From contig OX638130.1 in NCBI GenBank assembly GCA_951804985.1, forward strand, positions 81,586,583 to 81,650,582: a stretch of 64,000 bases of DNA. Reading direction: 5' to 3'. Numbering within the stretch: the stretch's first letter is position 1; every line of letters starts with the position of its first letter. Source of the DNA: Dryomyza anilis. Taxonomy: Eukaryota; Arthropoda; Insecta; Diptera; Dryomyzidae. Shown here one piece after another: positions 55,642-64,000 of this stretch. The notes under the pieces are model-generated. The model searched no databases. It was given only the letters and a program-made list of their open reading frames with translations, and was not told where the DNA came from. Position numbers and translations under genes: made by a program.

Positions 55642-56264
55642 TGCTGTCTTGCTGTCTTGCTGTCTTGCTGTCCGAATACAGAATAACTTGAGAAATACTG
55701 ATCAGAATGCGATGCAATTTCGTCTCAATATAGTTTAGCCAAAAGTAGGAACTGAGTTTGAAAATGAGCAAAATCGGTCAACGGACACGCCCACCTCCCA
55801 TACAAGTCACTTTTATATAACTTTTTCGAAACTAATAACTCGAAAAGTATTCAATGTATAGTTATAAAATTGAAAAGGTATTGTTAGAATTCACCTAAAA
55901 ATATGTGGTCGAAAAATGGGCGTGATCCGCCCACTTTTTTTTTCATTATTTCCCGGGTTTTCATAGTGGAAATTTGATCCGTAAATTATTAAAATCAAAT
56001 CTATGAAATATTAGCCTTTCAAAATTTTAAATATAGGCGTGGTCCGCCCAATTATATTTTTCAAATTTTTTATTTTTTTTTATTTTAAAATTTTTTTTAA
56101 TTTATGGGGATATAAGACGTAAATTTCTGATATATGTATAATATTCTGAGGGTTAATATCCCCACCAAAGGTGTAGGGTATTCCATAGTCGGGCCCGTAC
56201 CGACTATAAAAATTCGCCCCATGTGACCGAACTTACCCATGTGACCTAACTTTCCCAACTCGTT
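55467..56264 (-). mobile_element. Mini-me-like element, subfamily B, copy B2 (complete)
   Basis: Minus-strand copy from TATACCCTACACCTATGAGG, GTAACGCCCCTTAGGAGGCG and the core ATATATATTCTTGATCAGCA..GTTTAGCCATGTCCGTCTGT to AACTTTCCCAACTCGTT. Two internal short arrays follow each other: (GTCT)n and then four units of CTTGCTGT (55637-55672). The left-end hairpin CCATAGTCGGGCCCGTACCG..ACTATA is present. Confidence 0.88.
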
Positions 56265-56907
56265 ATGAGTGATTTTAAATAAAACTTAAAATTGAAAAAA
56301 ACGCGTTATTCAAAATTTTGTTTTCATTTAACAGAAAAACGTTTCTAAAAGTGATTTAAAATATTCTACCAAAAATAAAAATTAATTTTTAATAGGCTAA
56401 ACATTTTTTTTAGTTCAATAGAATTAAAAATGTTCGGACTGTTATGTTACAAAAAAGACTAAAAAAATGGTTAAATTTCACAATAGTAATATTAATTAAT
56501 TATTTTTACGATTAGACATTCAAGAAGTTACAAAAAATTGACATTGAATTCGAAGAAATCAACAGTACTGTAATTATTATTTGAAATTATGGTTCCGTTT
56601 TTTGACTTTTGGTCCATATGATCAATGTTCTATCTATTATTTATGATTTTTATTAGAATGGCAGTTCAACGGGTTCAGAAGTCATTCATACAAATGTTGT
56701 AGAATGTTGAAAATTTTGTTGAAAAAAAAGCGTTCAATAAAGAATGACATTTTGTTCTATTTAAACTTCAATGGCATCAGTTTTGTCCAATTTAATCTCA
56801 TTTTTGGATGAATAGGCTATATCTAAAAATCTTAAGTTTTGTACCTTTGTACAATATTTTCTCATAAACGTATTATTTTTCATATTATATAAATATTATT
56901 TTTAAGC
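56265..56907. other. A+T-rich DNA, nothing recognised
   Basis: No repeat or frame supported. Confidence 0.35.
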
Positions 56908-58834
56908 ATATGGCCCAAAACGCAGCCTATCACTTGGCATTTATACGCATTTTTCAACATATATTGCTCCGAAAATGAAATCAAATACTTTTAATATTTT
57001 TTATAAATGTATCTAAAAGTACACTTCTGTGGTAAGAATTTCTATGTATATACAATTTTTTGTATGCCTTGTTATTTAGGAGTTATGAACGTTTAAAATT
57101 GTTTGCTACGTTTCATCATTTGGTTGGTTTTAAAGTGGTTTTAAAGTGGCCTTACATTGTCTTAAAAGTCTGCTCTTCTGGTGAACTATTTTCAACATTG
57201 AATGCACAATTTCTAAGCTCTAGAATATAAGTAACATATTACATTTTAATTATGTAGATTTTTTTTTTTTAGTTCCATATTAGCAAAAATATTGTGTTTG
57301 CTACGTTACACGAAATATATATTATGCTTCCTGTCCGATCTACGTTAGCATAAAATGTAAAATTAAGCATAACAAATGGATTTTATTGTTTATTTTAACA
57401 AAAGATAACACGAAGTCAGTGGTCTTACGACTGGACCCTCAAGAAGTTCGAAAAAATTGGAATGCACTTAAATTGCACTTAATATATTTTTTTTTTAAGT
57501 GGGAAAAGTTAAGTCACATGGGCAGGACTTAAAGTCGGTCGGACCCGACTATTGAATACCCTACGCCTTGGTGGTGATAGTAATGTGGCATATTTATTTG
57601 AATACCTAACTTTGAAAGTTAATAATTATGATGATCGCTCTCACATATATTACAAAATGTGGGCGTATCACGCCCATTTTTGTAACATATCTTTTTAGGT
57701 GAATTATTTTTTCAATTTTATAACTATAGTTTGAATACTTTTCGAGTTATTGGTTCCTCAGCTCATTTCCGTACTTAAAATCATTTTTTCGCATTCTGAC
57801 CATTATTTCTCAAGTTATCGGACAGACAGACGAACATGGCTATACGGACTCGAGTCGTGATGCTGATCTAGAATATATATATACTTTTTCCATACCGGCC
57901 ACGCCTTCTAATGGGCGTTACAATATCTGCACAAACTTATTATACCCTGTACCTCATAGGTGTAGGGTATAATTAATTACAAAGTGGAATGCGGTACAAA
58001 TTATGAATCGTATCCATGGTTTTATGTGTTAGTAGTGACGATTGCTCCATCAATGACTTGAATTTGAATGGATACTTTTCGCACTATCCCTACTTCTTTT
58101 TCTTTCGCCGCTCCTTATGGGCAGATGCTCTTTGTTTCTTGAAATCTGCAAATTTATTTAACTTATTCAATTTGTCGATGTAATTCTTGTTTCTCTGAGC
58201 CTTGCTCAGGTTTTTCTAAACATCAAACGTATCTTAAAGGTTTGAAAATCAAAATTGTTATAATATTTGTTTATCGATAAAAAAATGTTTGCTACGTTAC
58301 AAATCCTTTTTGGCTGTGTACACAGACACTAATAATTACACTGCTAATTTTTGATTATCTTTAGGAAGTAGACTGAAATTACTCGAAGAAAATTAGGTCT
58401 TTCACTTATATTGACGTGCTAGATTTTGTGGTAAAAAAACTTTTTAGAATTTTAGTTTGCTACGTTACTTTAAAAAAATGCGATCAAATTCTTTTACGTT
58501 TGAAATGCTGATAAGATTATTTTTCTTCAATTATTTCATTTAGTTATTTTCAGTTTTCTTAAATCTATCTACGAAAAATGGATAACACGAAAAAAAACAA
58601 TTAATTGAATACAACACAATTTTTTTTTGAGCGTTGAATTTTAGTTAATTTTTATTTTTCAGGAGGTAACCAATAAACTATGCTAAATTCACGATGCAAA
58701 AAAATAATTTCGCATTGATATTAGTGTCAAACGTTACTTTGGGATGTGTACAAACTACAAGTAATAAAAAACCTGCGAAATTTGGAAAAAAAATATTTTT
58801 TCTGTGGTTTCGTTTTTGGCGTTTTGGGCCATAT
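56908..58834. repeat. Unclassified unit: 16-bp inverted ends and repeated TTTGCTACGTTAC
   Basis: ATATGGCCCAAAACGC (56908-56923) and its exact complement (58819-58834) face each other 1.9 kb apart. Between them TTTGCTACGTT(A/T) occurs four times (near 57102, 57297, 58288, 58455), three times as TTTGCTACGTTAC. Flanking sequence of these motifs is otherwise unrelated. Mini-me B3 is inserted at 57497. Nature unknown: possibly an old transposon with internal binding motifs. Confidence 0.45.
57497..57971 (+). mobile_element. Mini-me-like element, subfamily B, copy B3 (internally deleted)
   Basis: AAGTGGGAAAAGTTAAGTCAC (start), GTCGGTCGGACCCGACTATT, TACGCCTTGGTGG, a shortened body, GGACAGACAGACGAACATGG, core TGCTGATCTAGAATATATAT, CCGGCCACGCCTTCTAATGG and end CATAGGTGTAGGGTATA. 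About 475 bp against ~800 bp in B2. Confidence 0.82.
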
Positions 58835-59400
58835 TCATTCTGCGGTGCATAAATGCTGAATAAGTAATATTATCTTCATTCTTTCTATATTTTATCGTAT
58901 TGTCACGTGACTTGTAATCGCATTAAAGTCATTTACAGTGTTACACACGATGAGGTAATGAAATACACGGAACAAATTTTCATGGAGACTATTCCAAAAT
59001 GTATAATAATTAGAAATCTCGTAACTTTTGCGTGGATTCCTTAATTTTAGGTAAATGGCAATGAATCATTATAATTTTGAATTTTTTGGTTATATTTATG
59101 AGACATTTTTCTTTACTTTACATTAAGTTTTTATTTTAATTTAATTTATTTTTATATTAGAATGAGAAATAATAAAAAAAAACAATATTGGTATATGAAA
59201 TAAATTCGTAAAGAATCAGTATGATTCATAATTTATAATAATGTTTACTCATATTTTATCACTAAATTATTTTCTAATATTATTAACCTTCCTAGTCCCT
59301 CTTCTCATTCCTAGTTCATCTTCTTATACAAAATTTTACAGATAAATAAAATATTTATAAACTCATTTATGAAATGTTCTTAAAAAATAATAACGATTCA
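58835..59400. other. A+T-rich DNA, nothing recognised
   Basis: No supported feature. Confidence 0.4.
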
Positions 59401-60120
59401 AATATCGTAAATGCTATCCAACTTTTATTTCCGTGTAAACATAGCACCCAAAAATTTGGAGAAATTAATGAATTTAATGCGATCAGAATCGGCACGTTTC
59501 CAAACACCGCAGCTTATGTGAAACATCGAACATTTGAATGCGGCTGTGTGTAAGCAGAACAATATAGTCCCAGTTGCTGCGACAGACAGACAGACAGACG
59601 GACGGACAGTGTGGCCACCTATTTTCATCTGCATTAACTGCGGCGCGTTATTTAGTTATAACGATAATTATTGCGCTGATAGTATTAACGCTGCCGGATC
59701 CCACTACGGAGTGTAAATTAATCCTGCGAGCACATGTTCGCTATGTTGAATTAATTTTAATTGTGGAAAATGCATTCGCTAAGTCATGTGTGCGAGTGTG
59801 TGATATGTACGTGTTGAGGGACTTGTGGGGTGTTTATTGAACTCGGGCCTAATGTTAGCGTGGACTTCATGTTGGACGTTGTGCGGAAGTAGCCTTCGCA
59901 GAGCATTGATTACTACAAAATTCTGTATAGCCTGTGTGTAGTTATCGGATGCTTGTTATTTGTGCATAAAATTACATTCTGATTGAATTTTATTGGATGT
60001 GATTAGGTTAGAGCTCTAATTACGCTGAAAATTTTGGCTAATAACTTGCACAATAAGCACTGATGCTAAATAAGCGGGAATTATAAGTTACTTTGAGGAG
60101 TTAACGCATCTTTCATATAC
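59400..60120. other. Unique, GC-richer non-coding island
   Basis: No copies in the window. Contains GACAGACAGACAGACGGACG (59581-59608) without other mini-me sequence around it, and A/T cores such as TTGAATTAATTTTAATTG that resemble homeodomain sites. Frames up to 88 codons lack domains. Confidence 0.35.
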
Positions 60121-60417
60121 CTTACACAAATTACACAAAGAAAAAATGCATCAGTTATTATTCGAATTTTAAAATTGTAGACGAAATGCGTTAAATTTGC
60201 ATTACTTTATATGGCTTAGGCCGACTTCAACTTTTGTAATTTTGATAAACTTTACTACAACAACTACCTATACAAATTTCATAAAATTGAAAATTAGATG
60301 GAATCCCGAGACAAAATCTTCGGTAAGAAAATGGAAAGAAACAAGCATTTTTGCAAAGAAAATCACATTTTTTAGGAAGTTTGAGCATTGAGACGTAATC
60401 TGCATATTTCGTGCCTG

Positions 60418-60987
60418 TACACTCAAAATAATGTATCGTAATTTAAATACACGAATGATTCGTTCAATACACGAAACCTTTGCAATTTATGTTTTTCCTA
60501 AAATATTTTATTACGAACAAGGTGCAAGGTGAACTCTCCAATTGTTATGCACTCCCTTTGTTAAGGAAAAATTACTTTAAATTGCGTCAAGTTCAATTTT
60601 ATTTATTTAAAAAATAAGTTTTTTCCTTAATAGTAGTAACATTTTCTAATTATGAAGTAAATTTTCCTTAATCCTACACCCTAAATGAATGGGTGCGTTT
60701 TTTAATAATTTAGCTCATACAACCACCGCTTCTGCAGCCAACTTCACTTCGAAACGCACTGTCAAAAATGAAAATTCCAATAGATTTGCATTCGTACGCT
60801 GTGTATTTCCTTACGTTCTATGCAAAATCATTGAAATGGTGCCGAGTTTGACAGTTAAACGACACAAACGCACTCATTTAGGGTCTAGGGTAAAGGAAGG
60901 AAAATTTCCTAAATATGAGAAAGCTGTTACCTTAACGCTATTTTAAGTTCATTTTCCTTATTATGAGGAAACTATTTTCTGAGTGTA
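60418..60987. mobile_element. Compound TIR element: CGTAA-word head and TTTCCTTA-word body
   Basis: Left end TACACTCAAAATAATGTATC; right end read inward TACACTCAGAAAATAGTTTC, with TA on both sides. 60418-60545 is the TTTCGTAA-type family. From 60549 (TGCACTCCC..TTAAGGAAAAATTAC) the word is AAGGAAAATTT. An inner inverted repeat, CCTAAATGA.TGGGTGCGTTT against its complement, sits at 60673-60698 and ~60867-60893. Possibly one element truncated by another. Confidence 0.5.
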
Positions 60988-61262
60988 ATATTAGCGTATT
61001 ATATTTGTACTCAAATTGGTGGGACCTACAGTTTATTGCCGAATCCCACGTCGGGTGAGAGCATTTCATAGGCAATGTTTTACTCTCGTAGGTTTGCCAT
61101 TTACTTCCGAGAGGTAGCGTCGCATAGAAAAATTTTTTCTATGAAACAGATGTTGGCAGTCGTTGGGGATCGAACCGCGGACCTTTCGGCTCGTAGTCGA
61201 ACTTACCAGCGACTTTTCGCTCGTAGTCAAACGCACTAACCAGACGATCTACCGAAGCTACT
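60988..61262 (-). mobile_element. SINE S1, copy e, diverged, tail lost
   Basis: GGTGGGACCTACAGTTTATTG, GGCAATGTTTTACTCTCGTA and GGATCGAACCGCGGACCTTTC (each in part) are collinear with other S1 copies. The head region carries a short duplication (GGCTCGTAGTCGAAC.. / CGCTCGTAGTCAAACGCAC). The 3' tail is missing, cut at the 60987 element edge. Confidence 0.75.
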
Positions 61263-61268
61263 TATATA

Positions 61269-61774
61269 TAGGAACAAAAATATAAAATTTGAGTACCCTA
61301 AGTTCGATATTTTCTGATTTATATGACCTTAACTACTAAACAAAACCAAAACGCGGATTCATATAATAAATTCTAAATTTTACTGAAAGCCCAAATATAT
61401 CTCTTTGATGACTTTTTTGGATTTTTGGAAAAATATCTTTGAAAAATTGTGGGGGCATTGCAAAGTAACGCATTCTATCATATTTCTCAAATTTCGGATT
61501 CAAATAAAGTCTCTTCTAAGAGCCTAAACATTCATGACTTTTTTGAATTTTTGAAAAATGTCCTAGAAAAAGTGTTGAATTATCTCCAAAATTTTTCAAC
61601 GACATTTTTTTCAACAATCCAAGAAAATCATCAAAGACAACTAACAAATTTTTAAATCGATCGGTTCGTGAATGACTTATTTCAATTTGCGTTTTTGCTT
61701 TGTTTAGGAATTAGTGTCACACAAGTTGGAAAATACCGAAAGTTGAGTAATAAAATTTTGTATTTTTGTTCCTA
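61269..61774. mobile_element. TA-flanked MITE with GGAACAAAAATAYAAAATTT ends
   Basis: Left TAGGAACAAAAATATAAAAT; right read inward TAGGAACAAAAATACAAAAT; both continue TT. TA at each edge. 506 bp; internal frame of 68 codons starts at a non-AUG codon and has no transposase features. Likely Tc1/mariner-type non-autonomous element. Confidence 0.65.
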
Positions 61775-61851
61775 TGCATACGTAATATCCAAAACCAATA
61801 TATCGTAACACTTGCCGAGATCAAATTTTGGACGAAACATATCAATTATTC

Positions 61852-62179
61852 GGGTTGGGTACAAAATTCTGTCTGACTAAAATTCTGTTTCACAAAATTC
61901 CGTTTTACAAAATTCTGTTTTACAAAATTCTGGAGTAAATATATGAATTTATATTCAGAGCAATAGTTTTTTTTTTCATATCTCATAAACAATAACAAAT
62001 TTCAAAAAAACAGCATTTTTATAGACAGAATTTTATTAAAAAAAGAATTTTGTAAAACAGAACTTTGGAAAAACAGAATTTTGGAAAACAGAATTTTAGT
62101 CAGACAGAATTTTTTTTTGGAAAAAAAACAGAATTTTTGTCAGACAGAATTTTGTAAAACAGAATTTTGTGGCTATCCC
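61852..62179. mobile_element. Foldback-like element with AAAATTCTGTTTTAC arrays
   Basis: Left arm starts GGGTTGGGTACAAAATTCTG and right arm, read inward, GGGATAGCCACAAAATTCTG. Both arms are tandem arrays of a ~17-bp word ACAAAATTCTGTTTTAC (about five units left, eight right). CAATTATTC flanks both sides (61843-61851, 62180-62188), a 9-bp duplication as known for fly Foldback elements (8 bp if the outer C belongs to the element). Non-coding. Confidence 0.75.
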
Positions 62180-62229
62180 CAATTATTCCTATTTGCATTT
62201 TATTTTAAATCGTATCGCAGTCGCAAGCA

Positions 62230-62501
62230 GATAAAAAGCAGATACGCAAGTACAAACATATTCAATAAATTGCGAATAAAAATAACACTCTTTTGTATTA
62301 TGTACGAATGCATTTCGGCGATAAAATCTACGAATAGTTGCGTAAAATACACAAAACATATTCTTTATTTTATCAAAAATTTACGAAATGTCTTTCGTGT
62401 ATTCTACGAAATATAATGTAGATAAATTTCTCGAATTTTTCATAAAATACACGAACGATTAGTTTGAGCAGCTTTTAAACAGATTTTGTTTTTAGTGCAG
62501 A
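62230..62501. mobile_element. TTTCGTAAAATACGAA-word element, second copy
   Basis: The right end read inward is TGCACTAAAAACAAAATCTG, matching the end at 23974. The body has TACGAATGC, TTTACGAAATG, GTGTATTCTACGAA words. Left end not located. Confidence 0.45.
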
Positions 62502-62565
62502 GTGAAATCAATATTGGCAGGGAAATGGCAGGCATAAGTAGGGTTTGGTAAGCAGGGAGCATAAG

Positions 62566-63707
62566 TACACACAAAGAAAAAGATAGGTAAATCTAACCGA
62601 AAACGACGGTTAAAATTGCAGTGACCGAAAAACGTAGTAAATCGAACCGACTAAAAATTGTTAAAATAATAGTTCGTGAAAATAGTTCGTTTACCATGAA
62701 AAATAGTTCATCTACCATGAATAATAGTTCATTTACCATGAAAATTGTTCGTGTACCATGAAAATAGTTCCCATGGAAACTAGTTCATTTACCATAAAAA
62801 TAAATTATTTACCAAAAAAAAATAGTTTATTTTCATTAAAAATTGTTTATTTACCATGAAAAATAGTATTTCACTGTAGTATAATGTACTAAATAAATAT
62901 ATTTATAATATTTAAACGTATTTTTGCGCATCAATTAAGATTTTCTTCTCAGCGTCATCTACTTTTTCCAACCGCAGAACATATTCACCAGTTCGATGGA
63001 CATTCAACATTTATTGAAAATCCTAAAAATTTACAATTATTTATGATTTATTTTGCATATATACACTAACAAAGTCATTAGACGATGAACTGGATGCCTG
63101 TGAACATGAAGGAGATTCGATGTCAGTTCCGCTGTTGCAACTGCTGCATAAAATTAACGAAGCCAGAATCGACAGGATTATCTGGATCATCCGTCTGCAG
63201 AACACACAATATATTGAAGAATTCACTATTTTAAAAACTCATTTTAAATTTTTTAATTTATAAGTTAATTGAAAATCACTTAAATCAACCGGTGCGTAAG
63301 CACACGTCCACGAATAGTTTGTCACTGAATATTAACGAACGAGTTGTCTCATTTTGTTCAAAGCATCAATATTCTCATCGAAAAGAGAGAAGAGAGGAGA
63401 TAATTGCGTCGGAACCATCTTTTCGGTTAGATAACCAACCAAAATAGTATAGTTACAATTTTATTTGGTTAGTTTTACCATTTCAATGGTTAGTCATACT
63501 ATTTTTATGTTTAAATTTATATGTTACAATTCTTACGATCAGTTTAACTATTTTTATGGTTAAAAAAGTCTTAATTTATTTTAACAATTTTTTGTCCATT
63601 AGATTAACCAATTGTACTTGTTGTTTGTGTTTTCAATACAAAATAGAAAAATGGTTTATTAACAACTTTTTTCGGTTTGATTAACCTATCTTATTTTTCT
63701 GTGTGTA
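62566..63707. mobile_element. TA-flanked TIR element, ACCATGAAAATAGTTCAT word, 1.14 kb
   Basis: Best-preserved ends of this class: left TA-CACACAAAGAAAAAGATAGG, right read inward TA-CACACAGAAAAATAAGATAG; both continue to (C/A)AACCGAAAA. Left subterminal array 62680-62830 has about seven units of 20-21 bp (TAGTTCATTTACCATGAAAA). The right third uses a GGTTAGTT..ACCATT word. The centre (62900-63230) differs in composition and holds coding-like snippets. Confidence 0.75.
62912..63194 (-). other. Coding-like island inside the TIR element (captured exon or old ORF)
   Basis: On the minus strand, TGTGTTCTGCAG, a good splice acceptor, precedes a 23-codon open stretch (TDDPDNPVDSGFVNFMQQLQ..) ending in TGA at 63123. 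Further on, 63010-62912 is a 32-codon ATG frame (MLNVHRTGEYVLRLEKVDDA..). Both have protein-like composition, unlike the A+T-rich arms. I do not recognise them; they may be captured host exon pieces or the rest of the parent element's gene. Confidence 0.25.
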
Positions 63708-64000
63708 CATATAATCTAGATCATGGGTGCCCAACTAAATCTCCTTTGTGTACAGAAACAACGACGAATTTTGTTTGTTGTGAACAATCACGAGCTTCGA
63801 TGTTGTATTATTTGATTCGTATGTGTAAGTTGTTGCATTTAATTGCATTGAACTCAACAGAAGCTGTGTGCTTGTAGTTGAGTTTGATTTTGCGCTACAC
63901 AAGTGATCCTAGAAAGCAATTACAAAACTCACATGCACAGTTCGGAGTCCGCAATATTGTTTTACATGAAAATACTTCTGATTATTTTTGTATACCACGA
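63708..64000. other. Unique DNA to window end, nothing recognised
   Basis: No repeat or domain found; a 66-codon frame at 63677-63877 crosses the element edge and is not supported. Confidence 0.35.

Noticed and set aside
60689..60946. 85-codon frame in the compound TIR element
   Set aside because: Opens at an ATG but is framed by an inverted repeat of the element and has no recognisable domain.

Overview
The window is A+T-rich nuclear DNA from a higher fly. The strongest pointer is at least nine copies of mini-me-like dipteran elements, which carry a (TA)n / TTCTTGATCAGCAT / (GTCY)n core and TATACCCTACAC ends. The style of these copies suggests a calyptrate fly (blow fly, flesh fly or house fly group). 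The species is an inference and was not tested. I find no convincing intact protein-coding gene, tRNA gene or rRNA gene. The most likely setting is a very large intron or an intergenic region that has been filled by transposons and then split by further insertions.

Layout: 1-1081 holds elements built from a GGTTGC..CAACC word, including a strict 32-bp array. 1.1-5.8 kb holds an unrecognised dispersed repeat, a 268-bp tandem duplication and mini-me A1. 6.4-8.1 kb is mostly unique DNA. 8.1-10.1 kb is a TA/CAC element with a 1.4-kb foldback inside it. 12-17.3 kb has SINEs, a pogo-like MITE and a Transib-like element with a satellite core. 17.7-25.2 kb is a run of inverted-repeat elements, one holding a hAT element with an 8-bp target duplication. 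25.7-26.7 kb is a GC-richer unique island. 27.0-29.4 kb is a four-layer nest (mini-me B, mini-me A, TIR element and SINE). 29.8-37.2 kb has hAT/pogo remnants, more mini-me copies and a foldback element. 37.3-37.8 kb is unique. 38.9-45.4 kb has (CAAAA)n-type tracts, mini-me A5 and a SINE with clean target duplications. 47-49 kb has a TA/CAC element and a dead Ty1/copia fragment. 49.7-50.9 kb is unique. 52.2-56.3 kb is another nest (mini-me A6, SINE, hAT MITE, pogo-like remnant, mini-me B2). 56.9-58.8 kb is an unclassified inverted-repeat unit. 59.4-60.1 kb is unique. 60.4-63.7 kb is packed with five TIR elements.

Two things stand out. First, many non-autonomous elements share short ends of the type TA-CAC(A/C/G/T)C(A)AAA and a TA flank, yet each is filled with a different palindrome-rich word repeated many times. 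Second, the 15753-17309 element has 5-bp CGCCG target duplications, CACGGTG heptamer ends and a matched ACAAAA block at the same spacing at both ends. That is the layout of Transib ends and of the V(D)J recombination signals related to them, and here it encloses about six units of a 150-180-bp satellite. No set of genes works together here. The only functional inferences are past transposition by several enzyme classes and possible regulatory roles of the unique islands.
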